Under the pieces are notes generated by a model. It did no database searches. It had not been told where the DNA came from and worked only from the letters and a program-made list of their open reading frames with translations. A stretch of DNA of 64,000 bases from Chitinophaga sedimenti. Lineage in GTDB: Bacteria > Bacteroidota > Bacteroidia > Chitinophagales > Chitinophagaceae. Shown in pieces: positions 49,941-61,174 of this stretch. The stretch covers positions 5,084,001 through 5,148,000 of the forward strand of contig NZ_JAKUKA010000001.1 in NCBI RefSeq assembly GCF_023156195.1, given 5' to 3'. A program made the position numbers and the translations under genes. How positions within the stretch are numbered: position 1 is the first letter of the stretch; the number at the start of each line of letters is the position of its first letter.

Positions 49941-51997
49941 ATGCCTGCACATACCAACAGGCTGGCCGGAGAGGCCAGTCCTTACCTGCTTCAGCACGCC
50001 CATAACCCGGTAGACTGGTACCCGTGGGGCGAGGAAGCCCTGCAGCGGGCGGTTGCCGAAGATAAGCCCATACTCGTGAGCATTGGGTATGCCGCCTGTC
50101 ACTGGTGCCATGTAATGGAACGCGAGAGCTTCGAAAATGAAGCGACAGCGGCCATTATGAACGAGCATTTCATCAATATAAAAATAGACAGGGAGGAGCG
50201 CCCCGACCTCGACCACATTTATATGGACGCACTGCAGGCCATGAGCGGGCAGGGCGGCTGGCCGTTGAACGTATTCCTGTTGCCGAACAGGCAACCGTTT
50301 TATGGTGGCACTTATTTTCCACCGGTGCAGGCATATAACCGTCCGTCGTGGACGGAAGTTTTACAGGCCATAGCGGCGGCTTTCCAGGAAAAGAGAGGGG
50401 AGTTGGAGGAGCAGGCCAAGCATATGACGGAGCACCTGGAAAACGCCAATAAATTTGGCGTAGATGCGGCGAAGAGCGTAGAACTGGTGCCGGTAGCCGA
50501 GCTGTTTACCAAACAACAGTGCCACGATGCGGCGAAAGCCATCATGGCGCAGGCGGATAAAGAATGGGGCGGATTTGGCCGTGCGCCAAAATTCCCGGGT
50601 ACCTTTTCCATCCGTTACCTGTTGCAATATGATCACGCTTTTGGCGATGAAGCCGCAAAGGCACAGGCCTTGTTATCGCTGGACAAAATGATCCAGGGCG
50701 GGTTGTATGACCAGCTGGGTGGCGGTTTTGCGCGCTATTCCACAGATGCCATGTGGCTGGCGCCGCATTTCGAGAAAATGCTCTACGATAATGCGTTGCT
50801 GATAGACGCCATGGCGGACGCCTACCAACTCACTAAAAAAGAAATCTACCTCGATACCATCACCCACACAATGGAATTTATCCAGCGGGAAATGACTTCG
50901 CCCGATGGAGTGTTCTATGCTGCGCTGGACGCAGATTCTGAAGGAGTGGAGGGCAAGTTTTATACCTGGTCGAAGGAGGAGATCGAAAACATCCTGGGCG
51001 ACCAGGCAGAGTTGTTCTGCCGGTTTTACGATGTACGGGACGGGGGAAATTGGGAACACACAAATATTTTATGGGTTACCGAACCGCTCAGTGAATTTGT
51101 AAAAGGGACCGAATTAACCATTGAACAGCTGCAAGTTATGCTCGCCGAAAGCCGCGCAAAACTGCTACAGGTGCGAAATAAACGCATTCGTCCGGGGTTG
51201 GACGATAAAATATTATTAGGCTGGAACGCGTTAATGATACACGCGTGTTGCAAAGCGTACAGCGTAAGTGGTACAAAATCGTACCGGCATATGGCAGAAA
51301 GGGCCATGACCTTTTTGCTGGACGCGCTGCAACAACCTGGTGGAAGCGGGGCTCTATACCATACTTACAAAAACGGCGCTGCCAAATACCCTGCTTTCCT
51401 GGACGACTACGCGTATGTGATCAGGGCGCTGATAGCGCTGCAGGAAGTGACGGGCAATCTTTTCTACATCCGCCGTGCGAAGGCGCTGGCGTCTTTGTGG
51501 AGGCAGCTTTCGGCGATGAAGAAGAAATTTATTTTTACTATACGGCAACCGGTCAAACCGACGTTATCGTACGTAAGAAGGAAATTTATGATGGCGCCGT
51601 CCCCAGCGGTAACGCAGTAATGGCCTGCAACTTGTGGTACCTGTCCATCGTATTCGATGAGCGACAATGGGCAAAAAGAGCAACCGGTATGTTAGCCGGG
51701 CTGGCACAAACGACGGTAAGATATCCCACCTCGTTTGGCGTATGGTCTGGGTTGCTGATGCAGTTGGTGCTGGGAACCAAGGAATTAGCGGCGGTTGGCC
51801 CCGAATTTAACGACAGATTGGATGAGATAAACAGCCGGTATATTCCCTTCAAAGTGTTGCTGGGGGCGGAAAGAGACGAGCCGGACATGCCGCTTTTACA
51901 GGGCAGGGGGAATTTAAACGAAACATTAATTTATTTATGCGAGCATTATGCTTGTATTAAGCCTGTGAAATATATATCAGAAATATATAATTTGTAA
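49941..51997 (+). CDS. DUF255 thioredoxin-domain protein (YyaL/SSP411 family), one frameshift
   Basis: 685 residues after correction. N-terminal thioredoxin-like domain with GYAACHWCHVMERESF, then a six-hairpin glycosidase-like (alpha/alpha) region (e.g. GGWPLNVFLLPNRQPFYGGT, MLYDNALLIDAMADAYQLTK). It resembles YyaL and human SPATA20; the substrate is unknown. The frame breaks at 51488-51489 (GGG to GG), restoring ALGVFVEAAFGDEEE. It precedes the gldKLMN operon. Confidence 0.87.
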
Positions 51998-52142
51998 TGA
52001 AAATTGATTATTTTTGATTGTAATCTCAAGATTTTTTGGCTGATATAATAAAATGTTAAAAATCTCGTTTAAATTAGTTACAGATATAAAGCGGGGTGTG
52101 AAAAAGTTGTGTAAAAAGTAACTACGGATTAAAAATAATTAT

Positions 52143-52150
52143 TACATTTG
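52143..52150 (+). promoter_or_regulatory. -7 box upstream of gldK
   Basis: TACATTTG matches TAnnTTTG, 116 bases before ATG 52267, so a leader of about 110 bases would be made. Confidence 0.45.
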
Positions 52151-52266
52151 CTATCTTTCTGATAAACAACCAGGTGAAACGTGATGATCAAAAACTGTTT
52201 AAAAGGTTGGCAGAAACGCATCTGGCAGGTAAAAGGAAAACGCATATTCTAATGAAAGTCACCCTT

Positions 52267-53546
52267 ATGAAGATTAATTATTGCAAAGGGCTTTTGGCTA
52301 TATTGCTGCCTGTTTTGCTGGCAAGTTGCGGCGGCAGCAAGACTCCAAAAAACGCACAGGGGCAACTGATCGGTGTGAGCCCCAGGCCCAAGTATTATCC
52401 TCCTGTACCTTATGGAATGGTGTATGTGCCGTCCGGAACTTTTCACATGGGCCCCAGCGATGAGGACGTGAACTATTCCTTCACAGCCAGAAACAAGGCC
52501 ATCTCTATCTCAGGTTTTTAATGGACGCGACCGAGATCACGAACAATGAGTATCGCCAGTTTGTGGGTTGGGTAACCGACTCTATTGCCCACGTATTAAT
52601 GGGGCATGTGAAAAATGCGGACGGTATTGATTATGTGGACTGGAAACAAAAGATCAACTGGAAGGACAAAGCGACCCTCGACAAGATCGATGCGTTGTTA
52701 TATTCCGAGGAAGAGCGTTTGTACGGCCGCAAGGAGATTGATGTAAAAAAATTGAAATTTCACTCTGAAACCTTTAACTGGGACCAGGCAAAGCTGCGTG
52801 AAAACGCGAATGTGCCGCGTTCTAAGTTCGTGGTGAAGAAAGATACAGAGATTTACCCCGATACGCTTTGCTGGATCAGGGACTTCTCCTACGCTTATAA
52901 CGAGCCGATGACCAGGATGTACTTCTGGCATCCGGCCTTCGACAACTACCCGGTAGTTGGCGTAACCTGGCACCAGGCAAATGCCTTTTGCGAATGGCGC
53001 AGCCGCTTCTGGGACGATTACCGCACTTCTCACAAACTGTATACGGAAGATAAGTTTCAGCTGCCTTCCGAAGCACAGTGGGAATATGCAGCCCGTGGCG
53101 GCCGCGAACAGGCGCCTTACCCATGGGGAGGTTACTATCCACGTAACAAAAAAGGTTGTCTGCTGGCTAACTTTAAACCTGGTCGCGGTAACTACCCGGA
53201 AGACGGCGGTTTTTACACCGTACGCGCCGATGCTTACTGGCCTAACGACTATGGTTTGTACAACATGGCTGGTAACGTAGCCGAATGGACACAGGATATC
53301 TTCTATGAAAATGCATATTCTTTTACTTCGGACATGAACCCTTACCTGCGTATGGACATTCCGGACAACGCAGCGCCGAAAATGAAGCGTAAAGCAGTAA
53401 GAGGTGGTTCATGGAAAGATATAGGTTACTTCCTTCAGAACGGTACACGCTCATACGAGTTCCAGGACAGTGCTAAATCCTACATCGGTTTCAGGTGTAC
53501 GATCGCCTTCCTTAGCCGCTCTAAGAACGACTTCAACAAAAAATAA
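52267..53546 (+). CDS. gldK: Type IX secretion lipoprotein GldK, one frameshift
   Basis: 426 residues after correction. Lipoprotein signal (MKINYCKGLLAILLPVLLASC; ATG 52252 is an alternative) followed by a formylglycine-generating-enzyme-like domain (GMVYVPSGTFHMGPSDEDVN, WEYAARGGREQAPYPWGG, YNMAGNVAEWTQDIFY, RGGSWKDIGYF). GldK with GldN forms a periplasmic ring at the outer membrane. The frame breaks at T5, 52515-52519; T6 gives ISISGFLMDATEITNNEYRQ. First gene of gldKLMN. Confidence 0.92.
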
Positions 53547-53669
53547 AGACCGATAGCTATAGGGTGTTGAAAACCCTGCATTTCAAATCAAGTCATGAGA
53601 ACACTATATTCTATAAAGAGCTTTTTAACCTTTAAAAAAAACACAAATTTTAATCTAAAATTTTGACCT

Positions 53670-54416
53670 ATGGCTATGAATAACTCTACTGGGAAATGGC
53701 TGAATTTTGGTGTTTGTACTGCTGCTGCCGTTGTAATTATGGGAGCGCTGTTCAAAATTCAACACTGGAAAGGCGCCGACGTTGCGCTGATCGTTGGATT
53801 ATCCGTGGAAGCGATGATCTTCCTGATCTATGCATTTATTCCGGATAACTCGCATGCAGCAACGCCTGTTGAAGTGACGGTTGCAGGTGCAGGTCCGTCC
53901 AGCACCGCTGCAATGGACAAAATGCTCCAGGAAGCAGACATTACTCCCGCAAACTTAAAACGCCTGAGCGAAAACTTCCAGAAACTGGGTACTACAGTAG
54001 AAGGAATGAAAGACGTAAGCAACGTTGTTGCCGCAACCGGCGAATACACCGCAAAAACTAAAGAAGCTACACAGGCCCCGGGCGCAGTGACCAACGCGTA
54101 CACCAGCGCAGCAGCCGCAGTTGCTTCCTTCAACGACGCTTCCGGCTCTACAAGAACGTTCCATGAGCAGGTACAGGTAATGACCAAAAACCTGGCTTCT
54201 CTGAACGCGATCTATGAACTGGAACTGCAGGATACCAATAATCACCTGAAAGCAATGAACACGTTCTACAGCAACCTGCTCACAGCTTCCCAGGCGATGA
54301 CAAACAGCGCAGAAGACGCCAAGAAAACGCAGGAGCAAATCTCCCTGCTGGCGAAGAACCTGGGTAACCTGAATACCATTTATGGTAACATGTTGACTGC
54401 AATGCAAGGCAGATAA
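53670..54416 (+). CDS. gldL: Type IX secretion/gliding motor protein GldL
   Basis: 248 residues. Two N-terminal transmembrane helices (about 10-28 and 37-58) joined by a short loop with FKIQHWKGAD, then a long, probably coiled-coil cytoplasmic helix region (AEDAKKTQEQISLLAKNLGN). Glu47 in GLSVEAMIFLIYAF matches the conserved membrane Glu of the proton-driven motor. It pairs with GldM to drive T9SS. It lies about 120 bases after gldK and 53 before gldM. Confidence 0.92.
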   Translation: MAMNNSTGKWLNFGVCTAAAVVIMGALFKIQHWKGADVALIVGLSVEAMIFLIYAFIPDNSHAATPVEVTVAGAGPSSTAAMDKMLQEADITPANLKRLSENFQKLGTTVEGMKDVSNVVAATGEYTAKTKEATQAPGAVTNAYTSAAAAVASFNDASGSTRTFHEQVQVMTKNLASLNAIYELELQDTNNHLKAMNTFYSNLLTASQAMTNSAEDAKKTQEQISLLAKNLGNLNTIYGNMLTAMQGR

Positions 54417-54469
54417 GGTATCGCATATAGATTGGAACAAAGACATTAATCTAAAATTTGTAAACAACT

Positions 54470-56023
54470 ATGGCACTACCTAAAGAGCCCAGGCAAAAGA
54501 TGATTAACATCATGTACCTGGTTTTGACGGCTATGCTGGCGATGAACGTATCAGCAGAAATCCTCAATGCTTTCGACATAGTAAATGATTCTATCATCAC
54601 TTCGAATAAATCTATCGACACAAAGAATAACGTTACCTACGATCAATTCGCAAAACAGGTAGCGGAAGATGCCGCAAAAGCAGGGCCTTATAAAGAAAAG
54701 GCCGATAAAGTGAAACAACTTGCTGCAGAAGCGGTAGCCTACATCGAAAGATTGAAGGATACCATTATCATGCAGAGCGATAAGTTAGACAAAGTTCCTG
54801 CTGATAAACAACTTGTAAAAAGAGACGATCTGGATGCTCCTACACGCATCATGGAAAATGGCAAATCCGGCCCCAGGCTCGAAGCCATGTTGAAAGAGTT
54901 GCGTGTAAACATGCTCAACCAGGTAGATCCCAAGGAAAGACCGGCGATGGAAAAAAACTTCCCGCTGAACATCCAGGTGGGTCATGCTAAAACTGGTCAT
55001 GGCGACGAAAAAGGACCTAAGTCCTGGACGGTATACCACTTCAACATGGTGCCTTCAATCGCGGCCATCACCATCCTGAGCAAATTCCAGAATGATATCA
55101 AAAACTCCGAGTCGATGATTATCGACGAGCTGTTTAAAGAAATCGGCGCTAACGATATCCGTTTCGATGCCATGGAAGCATTCGTTTCCATGAACTCGAA
55201 AAACTTTACGCCCGGCCAGCAGCTGGAAGCTAAAATTGCGATCGGTGCTTACAGCACTACGGTGAACCCGGAAATTATCGTAAATGGCGCTACACTGCCG
55301 GTGGTAAACGGTATCGCTACTTTCACCTCGCAAACCGGTGCGGTGGGCGAACACAGGCTGACAGGTTCTATCTCCCTGAAAAAGCCCAACGGTGAAACGA
55401 TTACCCGCCAGATCAACGAGGTGTATAATGTAGGTGCTTCTGCTACCGCGGTTTCTGCAGATAAGATGAACGTACTGTACATCGCTGTGGGCAACCCGAT
55501 CTCCATCTCTATCGCTGGTACGCCTGCTGAAGCAGTTTCCGCCAGGATCGAGGGTTCTCCGGGCGCACGCATCGAGAAAACTGCTCCTGGTAAGTTCGTA
55601 GCGCATGTTACCACACCCGGTAAATGTGTGATCGTTCCGATCAGCGGCGACGGCAAACCGATGGAAGGCAAAGAATACCGCGTGAAAATGATCCCTGATC
55701 CGATCGCGATGGTAGGTTTGGCTAAAAGCGGCTCTGTTAAAACTGCAGACTTCAAAGCACAAACTGGTGTAAGGGCTGTACTGGAAAACTTCGAATTCGA
55801 AGGTGTTAGATACGATGTAATGGGCTTCCGTATCGGGGTAGACGCAAAAGGTAAAGACTATGTGGACGAGGTGGCTAATTCACCGATCTTCCCTGGTCCT
55901 GCACAGGCTGCGATCAGATCACTGAAACCCGGCGACCGCGTTTATATCGAAAATATTAAAGTGAAAGGTCCGGATGGTAAAGTACGCGAGATCCCGTACA
56001 ACCTGACCTACAATCTCAACTAA
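54470..56023 (+). CDS. gldM: Type IX secretion/gliding motor protein GldM
   Basis: 517 residues. N-terminal MALPKEPRQKMINIMYLVLT, with the conserved Arg near residue 8 just before a single transmembrane helix (about 12-30), then a helical domain and three or four beta-rich periplasmic domains (e.g. NPEIIVNGATLPVVNGIATF). GldM contacts GldL in the membrane and reaches to the GldK-GldN ring. No frameshift seen. gldN follows 24 bases after. Confidence 0.92.
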   Translation: MALPKEPRQKMINIMYLVLTAMLAMNVSAEILNAFDIVNDSIITSNKSIDTKNNVTYDQFAKQVAEDAAKAGPYKEKADKVKQLAAEAVAYIERLKDTIIMQSDKLDKVPADKQLVKRDDLDAPTRIMENGKSGPRLEAMLKELRVNMLNQVDPKERPAMEKNFPLNIQVGHAKTGHGDEKGPKSWTVYHFNMVPSIAAITILSKFQNDIKNSESMIIDELFKEIGANDIRFDAMEAFVSMNSKNFTPGQQLEAKIAIGAYSTTVNPEIIVNGATLPVVNGIATFTSQTGAVGEHRLTGSISLKKPNGETITRQINEVYNVGASATAVSADKMNVLYIAVGNPISISIAGTPAEAVSARIEGSPGARIEKTAPGKFVAHVTTPGKCVIVPISGDGKPMEGKEYRVKMIPDPIAMVGLAKSGSVKTADFKAQTGVRAVLENFEFEGVRYDVMGFRIGVDAKGKDYVDEVANSPIFPGPAQAAIRSLKPGDRVYIENIKVKGPDGKVREIPYNLTYNLN

Positions 56024-56047
56024 GTCAAAGTATAAACCTCATTGGTT

Positions 56048-57072
56048 ATGCGAGCAGAAATGATTAAACATATTGGTTTTGGCGCGCTGTTGCTGACAGC
56101 AATCGCCAGCACAGACGCAGATGCACAACGCCGTCGTCGTACAGATACGCCACCGCCGACTACTGAGCAGCCCCCGTAACGAATCCTGCTACCGGTAACC
56201 CGGTAACACCTCCGCCAGCCGGCGTTGCACCAGCATCGGCTACTAACCCGGAGATTCCGGCGCCGATGGCACCGGGCAGCGATACGCCCAGGAAATCGCT
56301 CCGTATCGATGGTGTGGTGGAAAGAACGCTTAACCGCGAACGTATCCCCATCCAGTACGATTACATCCGCGAAGACGACCGCTTCTGGGAAAAAAGGCTC
56401 TGGCAGGTAATTGATACCCGCGAGAAAATGAACCTCCCCTTCCAATACAACGTGGAAGATGAAACCGGTGTAAACCAGCTGTTCATCAACATTCTGCTCG
56501 AAGCCATCAAGAATAATGAAATAGAGGCCTTCAGCCCGGTAGACGACCGTTTCAGCACGAAACTGAGCTGGCAGGAAATTCAAACTAAAACCGGTGGTGA
56601 GGAAAGAACGGTGAGAAGCATCGACCCGGTGACCGGCGAAGAAAAGCTGGTAACCACCCGCGATGAGTTCAACCCGCTGACCGTGAAACAGTTTAAAATC
56701 AAGGAAGTTTGGGTATTCGACAAAGAAGCGTCTGCACTGAAAGTGCGCATCCTCGGCATCGCGCCGCTGATGTCCCGCTTCAATGAAGACGGCTCCTTCC
56801 GCGCCTCTGTACCACTGTTCTGGGTTTACTACCCCGACCTGCGTCCTGTACTGGCCAAATACGATGTTTACAACCAGAACAACGACGCGGCTACCATGAG
56901 CTGGGAAGACCTGTTCGAGATGCGCTTCTTCTCCAGCTATGTAGTGAAAGAGCAAAACAACTACAACCGCGAGATCCGCCATTACATCAAAGACGGTGTA
57001 ATGCAACTCCCGGAAGGTCAGTCTATCAAAGAAAAGATCTTCAACAAGGAGCAGGACCTGTGGCAATACTAA
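56048..57072 (+). CDS. gldN: Type IX secretion ring protein GldN, one frameshift
   Basis: 341 residues after correction, ATG 56048 or 56060 (MIKHIGFGALLLTAIASTDA signal peptide). A Pro/Thr-rich linker (about 30-75) precedes the GldN/PorN domain (VVERTLNRERIPIQYDYIRE, EDLFEMRFFSSYVVKEQNNY). The frame breaks in C5, 56171-56175; C6 restores QPPVTNPATGNPVTPPP. It forms the envelope ring with GldK. Last gene of the operon; a terminator follows. Confidence 0.9.
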
Positions 57073-57098
57073 TCGTGTAACGACAAATCCTGTATAAA

Positions 57099-57132
57099 GA
57101 GGCTGCCCCACCTGGGGCAGCTTCTTTTTTAT
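57099..57132 (+). terminator. Intrinsic terminator after gldN
   Basis: GGCTGCCCC / GGGGCAGC stem with a short loop, followed by TTCTTTTTT. Confidence 0.8.
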
Positions 57133-57146
57133 ATCTTTCGGAAGAT

Positions 57147-57723
57147 ATGGATACCACTTCCCTCAAATCTGCCGTATATGCCACCTTGCAACTGCCCGAC
57201 GATGCCTGGGAAGACCTGGCCGCCTGCTGGGAGCCGGTTACTTTTAAGCGCAAGGAAATGGTAACCGCGATCGGGGAAGTGGAGCGCTATGTATACTTCG
57301 TGCTCGATGGTGTGCAACGCGCCTTTTTCCTGGAGGGCGACCGTGAAGCTACGCTGGTATTCAACTATACAGGTTCCTTTTCCGGTGTGATCGATTCTTT
57401 TCTGTTACAGCAACCTTCCCGCTATTATTTGGAAACCCTGACTGCCTGTCGTTGTTTACGTATGTCTTACGCCGATACAGCCCGTTTAATGGACAAACAC
57501 CCGATGGTCGAGCGCTGGGTACGTATCGGCACTACGTGGGCCTTATCGGGCGTAATGGAGCGGCATATAGAAATGCTGACGAGCAATGCGGAACAGAAGT
57601 TCCGGAAGCTCCTGAAAAGGAGTCCCCATGTACTGCAGATCATCCCGCATAAATACGGCTTCTTACCTGGGTATAGACCCGGCCACTTTTTCTAAGTTGA
57701 TGGGCTCCATCCGTCTTGAATAA
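57147..57723 (+). CDS. Crp/Fnr-family regulator, one frameshift at the C-terminus
   Basis: About 191 residues after correction. Cyclic-nucleotide-binding fold (about 15-115, FKRKEMVTAIGEVERYVYFV, FNYTGSFSGVIDSF), a linker helix and a short winged helix that becomes readable only after correction (ASYLGIDPATFSKLMGSIRL). The frame breaks at TACGG, 57657-57658: one G gained, or two bases lost (giving KYLASYLGI, the more usual family sequence). The ligand is unknown. It follows gldN but has its own position after the terminator. Confidence 0.8.
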
Positions 57724-57776
57724 CGCCTTTCTCAAAAATGTTGATCTGCACCAAGATTTTCCGTGGCGGGCCATAC

Positions 57777-57784
57777 TACTTTTG
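57777..57784 (+). promoter_or_regulatory. -7 box upstream of the DinB-like gene
   Basis: TACTTTTG matches TAnnTTTG, 17 bases before ATG 57802. Confidence 0.45.
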
Positions 57785-57801
57785 CATAAACACTTTGAGA
57801 T

Positions 57802-58416
57802 ATGAAAACATTTGACCGCCTGCAACTCATTTATGCCCTGCAAACCGACGTGGTACGCATCGAAACCGCCATCAAAGAACAGTTGTCCTGCTTAACCCCC
57901 AGCGTATTATTACAAGCCCCCGAACCCGGCAAATGGAGCATTGCTCAATGCCTCGAACACCTGAATGGTTACGGCCGTTATTACATTCCTCACCTGGAAG
58001 CTGCCATCAGCAAAGGCGAACAGCTAAAGGCCATTGCGCCGGCAACGTTTCGCAGCAGCTGGTTAGGTAATTACTTCACCAACCTGATGAAGCCGAAAGA
58101 AGACGGTACACTGAAAAGTAAAATGCAATCGCCGAAGGACCATCGCCCCGCGCCCGCGCTGGATGCTGCTGCGGTGTTGCAGGAGAGCTTACATCAACAG
58201 CAACAATTGATGCGTTTATTGCAACGCGCGGAGAAAATAAATCTGCAAACATTAAAGGTGCCCATATCTATTAGCAGGTGGATCAAACTCTCTGCCGGCG
58301 ATACTTTCCGCTTCCTCATCGCGCACGAGCAAAGGCATATACTGCAGGCGCTCCGCGTTAAGTCGGCTATAACAGGTGTCAAAGATATTTCACCGGCCAT
58401 TCTCCTTGCCATATAA
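57802..58416 (+). CDS. DinB-family four-helix-bundle protein
   Basis: 204 residues. The DinB_2-type helices carry three spaced His: AQCLEHLNGYGRYYIPHLEA and FLIAHEQRHILQAL, which form the metal site of the DinB/YfiT fold. Members of the family include bacillithiol and mycothiol transferases; the substrate here is unknown. Convergent with uvrC. Confidence 0.85.
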   Translation: MKTFDRLQLIYALQTDVVRIETAIKEQLSCLTPSVLLQAPEPGKWSIAQCLEHLNGYGRYYIPHLEAAISKGEQLKAIAPATFRSSWLGNYFTNLMKPKEDGTLKSKMQSPKDHRPAPALDAAAVLQESLHQQQQLMRLLQRAEKINLQTLKVPISISRWIKLSAGDTFRFLIAHEQRHILQALRVKSAITGVKDISPAILLAI

Positions 58417-58671
58417 CAGGCCACAGTAAAGGCTTTGCGCTGCGTAATAAATGTTGTAACAAGTGTGTTACACCGCGTTGATATTTGGGATGATAACAAG
58501 CCCTTAACATAAGAATAATCAACCCATCACTATTTTTATATCGTGCAGCTAAAGTCAATGCTGTACCAGCAATAAGCCTATAATCAACCGGTAAAACCGG
58601 GGTTCAAATATCTGTGTCTTTTAATGGTTAACTTGGGGAATGAGCCTGGTTATACAACCGGGCTCCCTTTT
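58417..58671. other. Intergenic region between the DinB-like gene and uvrC
   Basis: About 255 bases. A hairpin (GAGCCTGGTT / AACCGGGCTC, one G-U pair, then TTTTTT) at 58640-58674 is a likely terminator for the plus-strand gene and touches the uvrC stop. I see no gene in the rest. Confidence 0.5.
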
Positions 58672-60489
58672 TTAAGACACTTTATCCTCTCCTTTGTGAA
58701 AATAATCATACACGATCTTTCCTTTTGCCTGCCCGATTTCCTTTACTAGATCATCCAGCGATAATGCTTTTACTTTCGTGACAGAACGGAACGTTTGCAG
58801 CAGCTGCGTAGCGGTGTTTTCACCAATGCCTTTAATGCCTTCCAGCTCGTTTTTAAACGTGCCTTTACTGCGCTTCTGGCGGTGAAAGGTAATACCAAAG
58901 CGGTGCACTTCGTCGCGTATGCGGCGGATCAGCTTCAGGCTTTCACTGTCGTAGGGGAGTTTGATAGACTGGCTATCACCAGGGAAAAATATTTCTTCTT
59001 CGTTTTTGGCGAGACCAACAACCGTCATGCTGCCAATAAGATCGAGTTTGCGGATACTTTCGAGCGCCGCGCCCAGCTGGCCTTTACCACCATCGATGAT
59101 GACCAGTTGCGGGAGTGGTTGCTGCTCGTCCAGCAGGCGTTTATACCGGCGGTACACCACCTCGGTCATGGATGCAAAGTCGTTGATGCCTTCTACCGTT
59201 TTAATGTTGAAATGACGGTAATCCTTTTTCGACGCCACCCCGTCCTTAAACACCACGCAGGCAGACACAGGATACGCGCCCCGGAAGTTGGAGTTATCGA
59301 AACACTCGATGTGTACGGGCAGCTCCTGCAGCTCAAGATCCGCCTGCAATTTATACAGCACGTTCTTTTTTCCATATCGCTTTTGCCTTCGAGGTGCAGT
59401 ATCTTCTTTTTGTATAACTCTTCGCGGAAGTAATTCACATTTTTGGTAGAGAGGTCCAGCAGTTTCTTTTTATCGCCGCCTTTAGGCACCGTTACCGTCA
59501 CATTCTCTTCGGGATAGATGATCTCGAACGGCACGATGATTTCCCGCGTAAGGCTTTTAAAAGCTTCACGGAGATAGGAGATTGCGTATGGCAATACCTC
59601 TTCATCGGTTTCCTCGAGTTTTTCTCCAGCGTGATGGTTTTTGTATCGGCAATCGTGCCGTTCAGTACGCGCAGGTAGTTAATGTACGCATGATTGCCCT
59701 CGCTGATTACCGTAAATACGTCGAGGTGGCCGAGACGGCTGCTGACGATGGTTGATTTGGCTTTATAGTCCTGCAGACTTTCAATTTTCTTACGGGTGAT
59801 TTCCGCTTTTTCGAATTCCATGTTCATCGCATGCTCCTGCATTTGCTCACGGAACATATTAAGCACGGGGAGAGGTTACCCCGCAGGATTTCCTTTACCT
59901 GCTGCAGTCCTTCGCGGTAGTCTTCCTCATCCTGCCGCCCTTCGCAGGGACCTTTACAGTTGCCCAGGTGATATTCGAGGCATACCTTAAACTTTCCCTT
60001 TTCAATATTTTGTTTAGAGAGATTGAGGTTGCAGGTGCGCAGCGGGATATTGTACCGGATCACCTCCAGCAGTTCGCGTACGCGGCCCACGGAGGTAAAA
60101 GGGCCCAGGTATTCGGAGCCATCTTTGATCACGTTACGGGTCAGGAATACGCGGGGAAATGATTCGTGTTTGATGACGATAAAAGGATATGTTTTATCGT
60201 CCTTTAACTCAATATTATACCTGGGTTTAAACTGCTTGATGAGAGAGTTCTCAAGCAAAAACGCGTCCTGCTCCGAATCAACGATCGTAAACTCAATATG
60301 GTGGATGTTTTCTACCAGCTTTCGCGTTTTATAATTATCGTGATTTTTAACGAAGTAGGAACTAACCCTTTTACGCAGGTTAATCGCCTTTCCCACGTAT
60401 AGCAGTTCGTTGCTTTCGGAAAAGTACTTGTAAATGCCTGCGTGGCTGGGTATGGTGTGCGATATTTGTTGAAACTCTGCTGCGGTCAT
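58672..60489 (-). CDS. uvrC: UvrABC excinuclease subunit C, three frameshifts
   Basis: 606 residues after correction. GIY-YIG nuclease N-terminus (HAGIYKYFSESNELLYVGKA), UvrB-binding UVR helix (FREQMQEHAMNMEFEKAEIT), RNase H-like nuclease with HIECFDNSNFRG and VIIDGGKGQLGAA, and a C-terminal helix-hairpin-helix (LEGIKGIGENTATQLLQTFR). It makes both incisions of nucleotide excision repair. The frame breaks at 59867-59870 (C5 to C4 coding), 59619-59623 (A6 to A5) and 59366-59371 (A7 to A6). The stop is just downstream of the lipoprotein gene's stop at 60492. Confidence 0.92.
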
Positions 60490-60491
60490 AA

Positions 60492-61064
60492 TTACTCCTT
60501 GTTTTGCGCGCCAAACTGCACGTTCACTTCCATTTCTTCTTCCGCCAGGAACGCTACTTTTTGTACCGTGGTGATGCGGATTCCTTTGTTGCGCTCGTAA
60601 TGCAACTCCTGTTTAAACCGGTACAGCAGGTTGTTTGCTGCCGATGTAATGTCGGCCGAACGCAGCTGCCTGTCCCGGCCTATATTCAGTATCACCTGCG
60701 AGGGCCGGCCCTGGTTGCCTTTTGCCATGTACATCACGGAAGTATCGCCATTAAACTCATTGGCGATTTTAGCCTCGCTGTAGGCGTCCTGCAGCGATGG
60801 CTTACTGATATCCGCTTCCATAAATGGCTGGAACAGCGCCGGGAGACTGGCGGTATCTGCCAGGGTAGTGGTGCTGGTAGTGCCGTTCAGCCGCACTGTT
60901 TTGGTGACGGCGGGACGTTGCTGCTCCACTTTGGCTGCCTCTTCTTTAAATATCTGTTTCAGGTTCCGGTAGCTGCCTGTAGGTTGTGCCTGCTGCTCCG
61001 TGCCGGTACAGGCGGCCAACCCCATCAGCGTACCCATCAGCGATAACCGGGCTATTGATCTCAT
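60492..61064 (-). CDS. Hypothetical lipoprotein upstream of uvrC
   Basis: 190 residues from ATG 61064 (MRSIARLSLMGTLMGLAAC lipobox). No known family. Predicted helix-strand domain ends VAFLAEEEMEVNVQFGAQNK. A -7 box lies five bases before this ATG; a longer upstream open frame would start inside non-coding sequence and is not used. It lies two bases before uvrC, so they are probably cotranscribed. Confidence 0.75.
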   Translation of the reverse strand: MRSIARLSLMGTLMGLAACTGTEQQAQPTGSYRNLKQIFKEEAAKVEQQRPAVTKTVRLNGTTSTTTLADTASLPALFQPFMEADISKPSLQDAYSEAKIANEFNGDTSVMYMAKGNQGRPSQVILNIGRDRQLRSADITSAANNLLYRFKQELHYERNKGIRITTVQKVAFLAEEEMEVNVQFGAQNKE

Positions 61065-61069
61065 AGCCA

Positions 61070-61077
61070 CAAAATTA
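61070..61077 (-). promoter_or_regulatory. -7 box directly before the lipoprotein gene
   Basis: TAATTTTG on the minus strand matches TAnnTTTG and ends five bases before the ATG at 61064. Confidence 0.45.
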
Positions 61078-61174
61078 AGGGAAAACCGGCGCACCGGCGG
61101 TGTTAACATGTACTGAAAAAATAATGCGCCGTTGAGACGGCGCATCTGATGCATGAGCAAATCTGTCGAGAGCA

